Shown piece by piece: positions 1 to 5,695 of a stretch of DNA of 6,781 bases; positions within the stretch are counted from its first letter, which is position 1; every line of letters begins with the position of its first letter. The stretch is from an uncultured Paracoccaceae bacterium (GTDB taxonomy: Bacteria > Pseudomonadota > Alphaproteobacteria > Rhodobacterales > Rhodobacteraceae). The stretch lies in the NCBI GenBank assembly GCA_937927675.1, contig CALBSG010000081.1:1-6781 (forward strand), in the 5' to 3' direction. The position numbers and the translations under genes are program-made. The notes under the pieces are model-generated. The model was not told the DNA's origin. It saw only the letters and a program-made list of their open reading frames with translations, and searched no databases.

Positions 1-12
1 CTCTTCCGATCT
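1..12 (+). other. Residual Illumina sequencing adapter
   Basis: The first twelve bases, CTCTTCCGATCT, are identical to the 3' end of the common Illumina TruSeq-type adapter, which ends GCTCTTCCGATCT. They sit at the very edge of the window and directly precede sequence that translates as a normal binding protein. The simplest reading is an untrimmed adapter at a contig end. The bases are probably not genomic, and any residues translated from them (Leu-Pro-Ile and part of a Cys codon) should be ignored. Confidence 0.9.
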
Positions 13-581
13 GCCAGAACGTCGGTATCCAGGCGGCCTTGGCCGAGACCCCCGATGTGACCATCGCCGGTCAGGTCGCGGGTATGTGGACCGATCAGGT
101 TGCGCAGGCCGAGGTGCAGAAGTGGCTGGCAACCAACCCGGGCCAACTTGACGGCATCATCATTCAGTCGGCGTCGGAGCTTGGCGCGCTGCGGGCGATG
201 CAGCAGTCGGGTCGCCCGATGGTGCCGATCACCATCGGTTCCGAAATGGGGGCGCTTTGCTACTGGCGGCACAACCCCGATTTCATCTCGGGTGCGATCC
301 ACGCCTGGCCGCCCGGCGATGATTTCGAGATGTTGTGGAACATCATGATGCGGACGCTGGAAGGTCAAGGGCCGAAGATCCAGTCGATCCTGACCAAGCC
401 CATCATGATGACCAAGGACGAGATGTTGGCTGCGATCCCCGAAGATTGCTCCGAAGACTCGGACGGCTGGTACCATCCAGGCATCGAGAAATGGGCGGGC
501 AAGGAGTTCCTCGATCAGTTCTTCCTGCATCCGGCTGACCCAGAAGCCTATGATCCAAAGTCGCACCCTGCGGCGAACTGA
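13..581 (+). CDS. Sugar-type ABC transporter substrate-binding protein, 5'-truncated
   Basis: This is the C-terminal part (about 188 residues) of a periplasmic binding protein of the ribose/autoinducer (Peripla_BP_4-like) type, which would capture the ligand and deliver it to the permeases encoded downstream. The reading frame is open from the window edge. Residues such as QNVGIQAALAE and a segment reading DGIIIQSASELGALRAMQQ, followed by PMVPITIGSE, fit the alternating helix/strand pattern of the second lobe: a site loop, a helix, and a strand naming the next ligand contact. The N-terminal lobe and signal peptide lie outside the window. A TTG at base 39 can serve as a start only on paper, because coding sequence clearly continues upstream of it. 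The C-terminal tail is rich in Asp, Glu, Trp and Pro. The gene is first in the visible operon, and a hairpin separates it from the ATPase gene. The ligand cannot be deduced. Confidence in the family is good; confidence in the substrate is nil. Confidence 0.85.
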
Positions 582-616
582 TCCGGCCTGAAACGTCGAC
601 TTCAAGACAGAAAACC

Positions 617-645
617 CGGCTGCCGCGTTGTCATCGCGGCAGTCG
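617..645 (+). promoter_or_regulatory. Intergenic GC-rich hairpin after the binding-protein gene
   Basis: Arms at 617-627 and 635-645 pair over 11 bp with a single G-U, around a 7-nt loop; the inner 8 bp (CTGCCGCG/CGCGGCAG) are perfect. No T-run follows, so it does not look like a classical intrinsic terminator. In ABC operons, hairpins between the binding-protein gene and the membrane/ATPase genes often protect the upstream mRNA or reduce read-through, so that the binding protein is made in excess. That role is inferred here from position. The rest of the 582-685 gap shows no clear promoter or other gene. Confidence 0.6.
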
Positions 646-685
646 CCACCCCCCTCACATCTTATGAGCCCCGGAACCTCTCGCA

Positions 686-2896
686 ATGTCCTCCGTCTCG
701 GTCGAAATATCTGCGGTCCGCAAGACCTTCGGCCCGACCGTCGCGCTGGCCGATGTGTCGCTGAAGGCCTATGCCGGAGAGGTTCACGCCATCATCGGTG
801 GGAACGGGTCGGGGAAAAGCACGCTTGCCAAGGTGATCTCTGGGGTTCTGATCCCTGACAGCGGGCAAGTCTCCATCCTCGGCAAAGCGGCGACCTCGCC
901 GCACGAAGCGCGGTCTTTGGGGATTTCCAACGTCTTCCAAGAGGTGTTGGTCGCCGATGAATGTTCAGTTCTAGACAACCTGTATCTGGGTGCTGATGGG
1001 CTTCTCGGCTCGTCGGTGAACCGAGAGGAGCGCTATCGCAAGGCTTCGGCCCTGATGGCTGAACTTCTGGGCTTCGAGCTTGATCTGAACACGTTGGCAG
1101 GGGATTTGCCGCTTTCGGTCAAGCAATGGATCACAATCGCCCGGGCGATGCTGACCGATCCCAAGGTACTGATCCTTGATGAATCTTCTGCCGCGTTGGA
1201 TTTCGATTCCACCGAGCGGCTGTTTCGCAAAATGCGTGAGATGAAGCGGCGCGGCACTGCGATCCTGATCGTCACGCACCGGATTGCAGAGCTTGTCCGA
1301 ATTGCTGATCGCGCCACCGTTTTGCGCGATGGGCGTACCGTTGGCACGCTGGAGCAGGATGAAATCACCGAAGCGCGCATCTTGACCCTGATCGCGGGTC
1401 CAGAACGCGAGAAAGCCCAAGAGGCTGTGGCCGAGGCGCAGCGCCTGTCGGATCGCGCCCTGTTGCGGATGCAGGATGTCAAAGTCTGGGCCGATGCCGC
1501 ACCTTTCGACTTTACACTTTTCCCCGGCGAGATCGTTGGAATTACGGGCCTTGATGGGCAGGGGCAGGCCGATTTTGTGCGTGCAATTGCGGGTGTTCAA
1601 CCGCTTTTGGCCGGCCGTGTGTCCATCATCCGTGACAATGTGGCCGAGTTGGTGACAGATCTTCGGTCGGCCCGTGAAAATGGCATCAGCTATGTTTCTG
1701 GCGACCGCAAGAAAGAGGGAATTTTCCCAAATCTTGGCATCTTCGAAAATATGATGCTGCCGGTCTACCGCGCCTATCGCAGCGGCGGTTGGCTGAATCT
1801 GACCAACCGGGCCAAACTTCGACCGGTCTTTGAATGGGAAGCTTCGAAGCTTGCCGTGAAGATGGGCGCGCCTGATAACCTCATCACCTCGCTTTCGGGG
1901 GGCAACCAGCAAAAGGTACTGATTGCCCGGGCCTTTGCAGAAAAACCGACCGTTCTGGTGCTGAACGATCCGGCCCGCGGTATCGATATTGGGGCCAAGC
2001 TCGACCTTTATCGTAACCTGCGCGATTTTGCGGCGCGGGGAAACTCGGTGGTGTTCCTGTCTTCCGAGATTGAGGAATTTCTGAACCTTTGTTCGCGGGT
2101 GCATGTTTTCCGCAATGGTGCGGTATCGGCCGATTTTGACCCGCCTTTTGCACCCCATGTGATCTTGAACGCCATGTTCGGTCGCCGCGCCAACGCCGCT
2201 ATGCCCGGTGAAGCCTTGGCCGAGGAAGAGGCGCATCCCCATCACCACGCCGAGGATGACAGCCAGACCTTCATTCCCGCGCACTTTCCACCCACGACGA
2301 CCGAAGACGGTCGCCCTGCCGCGCGTCCAGTGCGTCTGGCGGCCGCACGCATCAACGAGGGAACCCCTATGAACCAATCCGGTTTTGTGCTGACCTCTCC
2401 CGATATTCCGCAAGGTTCGCTCGTGCCGGACCGCTTTGTCGAAGACAGCCGCATCTCGCCCCGCCTGCAATGGTCGGGCGTGCCGGATGGCACCCGCAGC
2501 TTTGCGCTCGCGGTTACCGACCCTGATCTTCCGGCCGAGTTCAACTTTCCCCGCAGCTTTGCGCATTGGCTGGTGCATGACATCCCCGCTGCGGTGCGCG
2601 AGTTGCCTGAAGGGGCGTCGGGCAGCGCGACCATGCCATCTGGCGCGGTCGAACTGAATTCCGACTTTGTGACATTCGCGATCCCCGGCTTCGGCCGTGG
2701 CTGGGGCGGGCCATGGCCTCCCGATCGCCAACACCGGTACGTCTTCACGCTTTACGCGCTGAAGACGCCCCACATCGCCATCCCATCGGATGCCGATCTT
2801 GCCGAATTTGCCGCCGCCATAATGCCAGTCGCCATCGATCAGGCATCTTTCACGGCCCATTACGGACCGGCGCGCAAACCTTTGCCAACCGCTTGA
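686..2896 (+). CDS. RbsA-type double ABC ATPase fused to a C-terminal PEBP (YbhB/YbcL-like) domain
   Basis: The 736-residue protein has three parts. Residues 1-501 are a double nucleotide-binding protein like the ribose/CUT2 ATPase RbsA, which powers import at the inner membrane. NBD1 has Walker A GGNGSGKST (38-46), a signature-like LSVKQ (143-147), Walker B ending D165-E166 and switch His198. NBD2 has a lysine-less P-loop GLDGQGQ (288-294), a canonical LSGGNQQ (403-409), an altered Walker B with N427-D428, and SSE (459-461) in the switch region. Residues 502-561 are a linker with an acidic/His patch, EEEAHPHHHAEDD (513-525). Residues 562-736 are a PEBP domain with DPD (612-614), HW (627-628), GGPWPP (674-679) and H683, the pocket motifs of that family. 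Typical RbsA proteins are about 500 residues and end where the linker begins. The start at 686 gives the natural ATPase N-terminus; its ribosome site (GGAA, 673-676) is weak. The fusion is seen in one continuous frame. Whether the PEBP is also made separately, or whether a stop codon has been lost, is open. Confidence 0.9.
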   Translation: MSSVSVEISAVRKTFGPTVALADVSLKAYAGEVHAIIGGNGSGKSTLAKVISGVLIPDSGQVSILGKAATSPHEARSLGISNVFQEVLVADECSVLDNLYLGADGLLGSSVNREERYRKASALMAELLGFELDLNTLAGDLPLSVKQWITIARAMLTDPKVLILDESSAALDFDSTERLFRKMREMKRRGTAILIVTHRIAELVRIADRATVLRDGRTVGTLEQDEITEARILTLIAGPEREKAQEAVAEAQRLSDRALLRMQDVKVWADAAPFDFTLFPGEIVGITGLDGQGQADFVRAIAGVQPLLAGRVSIIRDNVAELVTDLRSARENGISYVSGDRKKEGIFPNLGIFENMMLPVYRAYRSGGWLNLTNRAKLRPVFEWEASKLAVKMGAPDNLITSLSGGNQQKVLIARAFAEKPTVLVLNDPARGIDIGAKLDLYRNLRDFAARGNSVVFLSSEIEEFLNLCSRVHVFRNGAVSADFDPPFAPHVILNAMFGRRANAAMPGEALAEEEAHPHHHAEDDSQTFIPAHFPPTTTEDGRPAARPVRLAAARINEGTPMNQSGFVLTSPDIPQGSLVPDRFVEDSRISPRLQWSGVPDGTRSFALAVTDPDLPAEFNFPRSFAHWLVHDIPAAVRELPEGASGSATMPSGAVELNSDFVTFAIPGFGRGWGGPWPPDRQHRYVFTLYALKTPHIAIPSDADLAEFAAAIMPVAIDQASFTAHYGPARKPLPTA
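2357..2371 (+). promoter_or_regulatory. Internal ribosome binding site and in-frame ATG for a free PEBP protein
   Basis: GAGGGAA at 2357-2363 lies 5 nt before an ATG at 2369-2371 that is in the same frame as the ATPase gene. Translation from it gives a 175-residue protein beginning MNQSGFVLTSPDIP, a normal length and N-terminus for a stand-alone bacterial YbhB/YbcL-type PEBP. The site is better than the one before the ATPase itself. The cell may therefore make both a fused and a free PEBP, or the two genes may once have been separate. Initiation here is inferred from sequence only. Confidence 0.5.
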
Positions 2897-2914
2897 GAAA
2901 TCTGCCGAACCGAC

Positions 2915-2920
2915 AGGAGG
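2915..2920 (+). promoter_or_regulatory. Strong Shine-Dalgarno deciding the start at 2926
   Basis: A perfect AGGAGG sits 5 nt before the ATG at 2926, just after the PEBP stop codon (2894-2896). The same frame is open back to an ATG at 2713, inside the PEBP coding region. The strong site here makes 2926 the true start. Confidence 0.85.
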
Positions 2921-2925
2921 ACTGC

Positions 2926-3330
2926 ATGAGTAGATACGGCAGCAGAAAAGGCTTCGACCTTGAATGGATCGAACGCTGGGCGCGCTGCGTCAATGAAGAC
3001 AGGATCCTGCCGGTCATCGGCAGGTTCTTCAACAACCGTTTTGTTCTTGGGGTGGATGAAACGGAATTCCTGATCGAAGTGCGCGGCGGCAAGATTGCCC
3101 GCATTTCCGAAGGGCTGACGCCGAATGACCTGGGCTTCGACTTTGCACTGCGTGCGCCGTCGACCGCTTGGGCCAAATTCAGCCAGCAAATCCCCCCGCC
3201 GATGTTCAACGATATTTGGGCCATGGCCCATCCGCTGCACAAGCAGCTGACCATCGACGGCAACCAGCTTCCCTTCTGGCAGAACATGCGCGCGCTGACG
3301 CGGATGCTTTCCCTGATGCGGCAAGTGTGA
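2926..3330 (+). CDS. Small SCP2-like protein
   Basis: The 134-residue protein has no signal peptide or membrane segment, so it is probably cytoplasmic. Its pattern resembles the SCP2 sterol-carrier fold. An N-terminal helix (about residues 10-35, FDLEWIERWARCVNEDRILP) is followed by strands (FVLGVDETEFLIEVRGGKI, then ARISEG), a Phe/Asp-rich strand (GFDFALRAP), a helix starting near W82, and a strand with the IDGN turn (110-113) before a C-terminal helix. Many SCP2 proteins carry the same order: strand pair, 'D..l..s...W', helix, 'l.i.Gd', helix. SCP2 proteins bind hydrophobic ligands such as acyl chains or sterols, or act as accessory domains of enzymes. The match is by eye only, so the family call is moderate and the ligand unknown. 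The gene lies 29 bp after the ATPase-PEBP gene and 15 bp before the hydrolase gene, so co-transcription and a shared role are likely. Confidence 0.5.
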   Translation: MSRYGSRKGFDLEWIERWARCVNEDRILPVIGRFFNNRFVLGVDETEFLIEVRGGKIARISEGLTPNDLGFDFALRAPSTAWAKFSQQIPPPMFNDIWAMAHPLHKQLTIDGNQLPFWQNMRALTRMLSLMRQV

Positions 3331-3345
3331 CGCGAGGACTGAGCC

Positions 3346-4284
3346 ATGAACCAGCACGATCCCATTGTCGGTCGCTATGTCTATGTGACCTGTCAGGGTA
3401 AAACCTACCGCACCTACTACGAGGAAACCGGCGAAGGCATTCCGATGGTCTGCCTTCATACGGCGGGCACCGACGGGCGGCAGTATCGCCACCAGATGTG
3501 CGACCCGGAAATCACCTCGAATTTCCGCGTCATCGCCTTTGACATGCCGTGGCACGGCAAGTCGATCCCTCCGGCCGATTTCTATCTGATGGAGGACGAA
3601 TACAAACTGACCACCAGCTTTTATGGCGAGTTCATCGTGGCCTTCTGCCGCGCGCTTGATCTGAAAAAGCCGGTGATTATGGGCCAATCGATGGGCGGCA
3701 ACATCTGCCTGCATCTGGCGCTGAAATACGAACAGGAATTCTCGGCGCTGATCGCGCTTGAAGCCTGTGACCACAGCCCCGGTTGGTGGATCTATCCGCT
3801 GCATCATCCGCATATCCACGGCGGCGAGGCGGTGGCAACAGCCGTATTCGGTTTGATGAGCCCCGAAAGCCCCGACGAATATCGTTGGGAAACCTGGTGG
3901 TATTACGCGCAAGGCGGCCCCGGCATCTTCAAGGGCGACTTGTACTTCTACTCTGTTGACAGCGATTTCCGCGATCAGGTTCACAAGATTTCGGGCCGTC
4001 TGCCGATCTACTTCCTGACCGGCGAATACGACTTCGCCTGTACACCGGAAATGACCGAACGCACCGCCGAAAAGGTCAAGGGCTCGGAAACGATCATCTT
4101 CTCGGGCGGGCACTTCCCGACCTCGGAAGACCCCGCGAAGTTCAAGGATGTCATCTCGCCGGTCTTGAAAAAGATTGTGCAGAACGACCCCGATCGTCGT
4201 GGGGCCGGACGGGCGCTGCCCGGTCCGGTTGCGGCAAGCGGTGCCGTATCGCGCCCCGCGGCGCGGCGCGTGATCGAGCTTTGA
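3346..4284 (+). CDS. Alpha/beta-fold hydrolase
   Basis: The 312-residue serine hydrolase would cleave an ester, lactone, thioester or amide bond; the exact reaction is unknown. Visible features are an oxyanion-loop segment H38-T-A-G-T-D-G, the DMPWHGKS turn (66-73) in the place of the family's D-x-P-G-H-G-x-S, the nucleophile elbow GQSMGG with Ser115, the acid Asp229 in TGEYDFAC, and the catalytic His256 in SGGHFP. Spacing and order fit the family well, and the enzyme looks intact. The lid region (about 145-205) is unusually rich in Trp, Tyr and His, suggesting an aromatic-lined pocket. No signal peptide is seen, so it probably acts in the cytoplasm on imported material. The start at 3346 follows GAGGA (3334-3338). 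After about residue 282 the protein ends in an Arg/Ala/Pro-rich tail that looks disordered and is encoded by hairpin-forming DNA. It lies between importer genes, so processing of the imported ligand is a reasonable inference. Confidence 0.88.
   Translation: MNQHDPIVGRYVYVTCQGKTYRTYYEETGEGIPMVCLHTAGTDGRQYRHQMCDPEITSNFRVIAFDMPWHGKSIPPADFYLMEDEYKLTTSFYGEFIVAFCRALDLKKPVIMGQSMGGNICLHLALKYEQEFSALIALEACDHSPGWWIYPLHHPHIHGGEAVATAVFGLMSPESPDEYRWETWWYYAQGGPGIFKGDLYFYSVDSDFRDQVHKISGRLPIYFLTGEYDFACTPEMTERTAEKVKGSETIIFSGGHFPTSEDPAKFKDVISPVLKKIVQNDPDRRGAGRALPGPVAASGAVSRPAARRVIEL
4205..4265 (+). promoter_or_regulatory. Two GC-rich hairpins inside the hydrolase 3' end
   Basis: Hairpin one pairs 4205-4214 with 4218-4228 (ten base pairs, one bulged G, 3-nt loop). 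Hairpin two pairs CGCGCC at 4250-4255 with GGCGCG at 4260-4265 around a 4-nt loop. Both lie in the codons for the hydrolase's Arg/Ala-rich tail. Some self-pairing is expected in GC-rich coding DNA, so function is uncertain. The cluster with the next hairpin is what makes it notable. Confidence 0.35.
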
Positions 4285-4293
4285 TCCTCCCCG

Positions 4294-4316
4294 CCGGGCG
4301 CGGTTAGCGCGCCCGG
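4294..4316 (+). promoter_or_regulatory. Intergenic hairpin between hydrolase and permease genes
   Basis: A perfect 9-bp stem (CCGGGCGCG at 4294-4302, CGCGCCCGG at 4308-4316) closes a 5-nt GTTAG loop ten bases after the hydrolase stop codon. The following bases (TTCCCCTTCGCCC) are pyrimidine-rich but not a T-run. It may be a weak terminator, an attenuator or an mRNA 3'-end stabiliser that sets hydrolase expression apart from the permeases. It does not prove an operon boundary, since no clear promoter is seen in the 52-bp gap. Confidence 0.6.
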
Positions 4317-4336
4317 TTCCCCTTCGCCCTCTTCGG

Positions 4337-5695
4337 ATGTTGGTTTGCATGTCGGAACGATCCTCTTCGACCAGTACATATCTGCTGGTTCCGATTCTGC
4401 TGATCGCCCTGCTTCTGGGGACGGCAGCCATTCGCAACCCAAGTTTTGTTTCGCTCTCCGGTTTTGGCAGTGCGATCATTGTCGCGGCACCCTTGGTTTT
4501 TGCGACCTATGCGTTGATGTCATTGGCCGTTGCGGGCCGTGGCACGGTGGATCTCGCTGTCGGTCCGCTGATGGCGTTCATCAACGTCTCTATCGTCAAG
4601 CTGAACATGCTTGGCGTTGTTACCGGCCCCTTCGGCGTCTTCTTTGTGGCGCTGGGATTGGGGGTGATCTACCAGCTTTTGTTTGCGTTGATCGTGATCT
4701 GGGTGCGGGTGCAGCCGATCATCGTGGCGCTTTCGGGCTTTCTTGCCCTGTCCGGCATCAACCTTGTGATTTTGCAGCGCCCCGGTGGGATGGCGCCCGA
4801 GTGGATGGGCAGCTGGGGGCTTGGAACAACGATCTTTTCGCCGATCCTGCTGATCGTGCTGATTGCCACGGCCGGCTGGCTTTTGTTCACGCTGACCCCG
4901 TTTTACGCCAACCTGCGCATGATGGGGTATGACGAGCGTGCGGCGTGGACCAGCGGGGTTCGCATCAATATCGTACGCGTGGGTGCCCATGTCATTGCAG
5001 GGCTTTTCGTGGGCCTCGGTGCGATTTGCTATACCGCGCTGATTGCCAGCGGCGACCCGACACAGGGTACCACAATGACGCTGACCGCCGTTACGGCGCT
5101 GGTTCTTGGTGGGGTCAGCCTGTCGGGTGGTCGCGGCGGCGTGACAGGTGCCTTGCTGGGGGCTTTGAACCTTTATCTGATCGGCTTTGTGCTGGCGACG
5201 TTCAACTTTGGTGCCATTCAGGCCTTTGTCACCCAGATGAGCTACGGCATCATCCTTGTGCTGTCGCTGCTTCTGACGCTGCTGGTCCCCATCATCGGGC
5301 GGCATATCAGTTTCATCTCGCCTTGGGGCGCCTTCCTTGTGCTTGGGGCCTTGGTGATCGGCATCATGCTGCAGGTTGCCACATCGGGCGCCTATCTGCC
5401 GGCTGAGGGCGTCATGGGGGCTGCGCAAGGTCCGCTTTTGACGCGCTATCTTCTCGACACCCCGGCGGGGGGCGCTGATTTCGGTCTTGTGCTGTCGCCG
5501 ATCCAGAAGATCACCTTCCTGGCCGCCTTGGCGCTGGTCGTTCTGGTCTTCACCGCGCGGCTCATCAATGCCGAATCCCGTGCGCGTCGGATGGGCCTCT
5601 TTCTCTATGTTTTCGTCGCTGTGCTGATCCTCGCCTTGTTCGCGGTGGTCGCAGGGCAGGGTCATGTCTCTTTGATTGAAGGAGCCGCGCCATGA
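4337..5695 (+). CDS. RbsC-family ABC permease with C-terminal membrane extension
   Basis: This 452-residue inner-membrane protein forms half of the import channel. It belongs to the BPD_transp_2 (RbsC/branched-chain) family. It has a first membrane helix after a short Ser-rich N-terminus, the GRGTVDLAVG motif (67-76) where RbsC proteins have GGIDLSVG, the coupling region with MMGYDERAAWTSGV near 195-210, and LGGVSLSGGRGG (257-268), the family's LGGxSxxGGxG. I count about 11-13 hydrophobic segments. The family core ends near residue 323. The remaining about 129 residues add three hydrophobic segments (WGAFLVLGALVIGIML, FLAALALVVLVFTARLI, LFLYVFVAVLILALFAVVAG); typical RbsC is about 320 residues. 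The start is uncertain: the ATG at 4337 and an in-frame ATG at 4349 (MSERSSST) are both possible, and neither has a strong ribosome site. The stop overlaps the next permease gene, so translational coupling and a heterodimeric channel are likely. Confidence 0.92.
   Translation: MLVCMSERSSSTSTYLLVPILLIALLLGTAAIRNPSFVSLSGFGSAIIVAAPLVFATYALMSLAVAGRGTVDLAVGPLMAFINVSIVKLNMLGVVTGPFGVFFVALGLGVIYQLLFALIVIWVRVQPIIVALSGFLALSGINLVILQRPGGMAPEWMGSWGLGTTIFSPILLIVLIATAGWLLFTLTPFYANLRMMGYDERAAWTSGVRINIVRVGAHVIAGLFVGLGAICYTALIASGDPTQGTTMTLTAVTALVLGGVSLSGGRGGVTGALLGALNLYLIGFVLATFNFGAIQAFVTQMSYGIILVLSLLLTLLVPIIGRHISFISPWGAFLVLGALVIGIMLQVATSGAYLPAEGVMGAAQGPLLTRYLLDTPAGGADFGLVLSPIQKITFLAALALVVLVFTARLINAESRARRMGLFLYVFVAVLILALFAVVAGQGHVSLIEGAAP
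5678..5684 (+). promoter_or_regulatory. Ribosome binding site for the second permease
   Basis: GAAGGAG lies 7 nt before the ATG at 5692 and inside the end of the preceding gene. The ATG overlaps the upstream TGA stop as ATGA, which fixes the start and suggests coupled translation in a near 1:1 ratio. Confidence 0.8.

Noticed and set aside
39..41. TTG as the start codon of the binding-protein gene
   Set aside because: The frame is open and protein-like upstream of it (QNVGIQAA). The real start, with signal peptide, lies outside the window.
664..666. ATG at 664 as the ATPase start
   Set aside because: It is not in the ATPase frame. The frame it opens ends at 858 and matches nothing.
971..2860. 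629-residue open frame on the minus strand
   Set aside because: It lies wholly antisense to the ATPase-PEBP gene, whose motifs are clear. Its translation is rich in Arg, Gly and His with no recognisable domain. Long antisense open frames are common in GC-rich coding DNA.
2713..2925. N-terminal extension of the SCP2-like protein from the ATG at 2713
   Set aside because: This stretch overlaps the conserved end of the PEBP domain in another frame, translates as an Arg/His/Pro-rich sequence, and the strong AGGAGG at 2915-2920 marks 2926 as the start.
4294..4330. Classical rho-independent terminator
   Set aside because: The stem is strong but is followed by C-rich sequence rather than a T-run, so it is listed as a regulatory hairpin only.
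2860..4479. 539-residue open frame on the minus strand
   Set aside because: It is antisense to three genes at once (SCP2-like, hydrolase, start of the permease), so it cannot reflect one real gene without destroying well-supported ones. No family motifs are seen.
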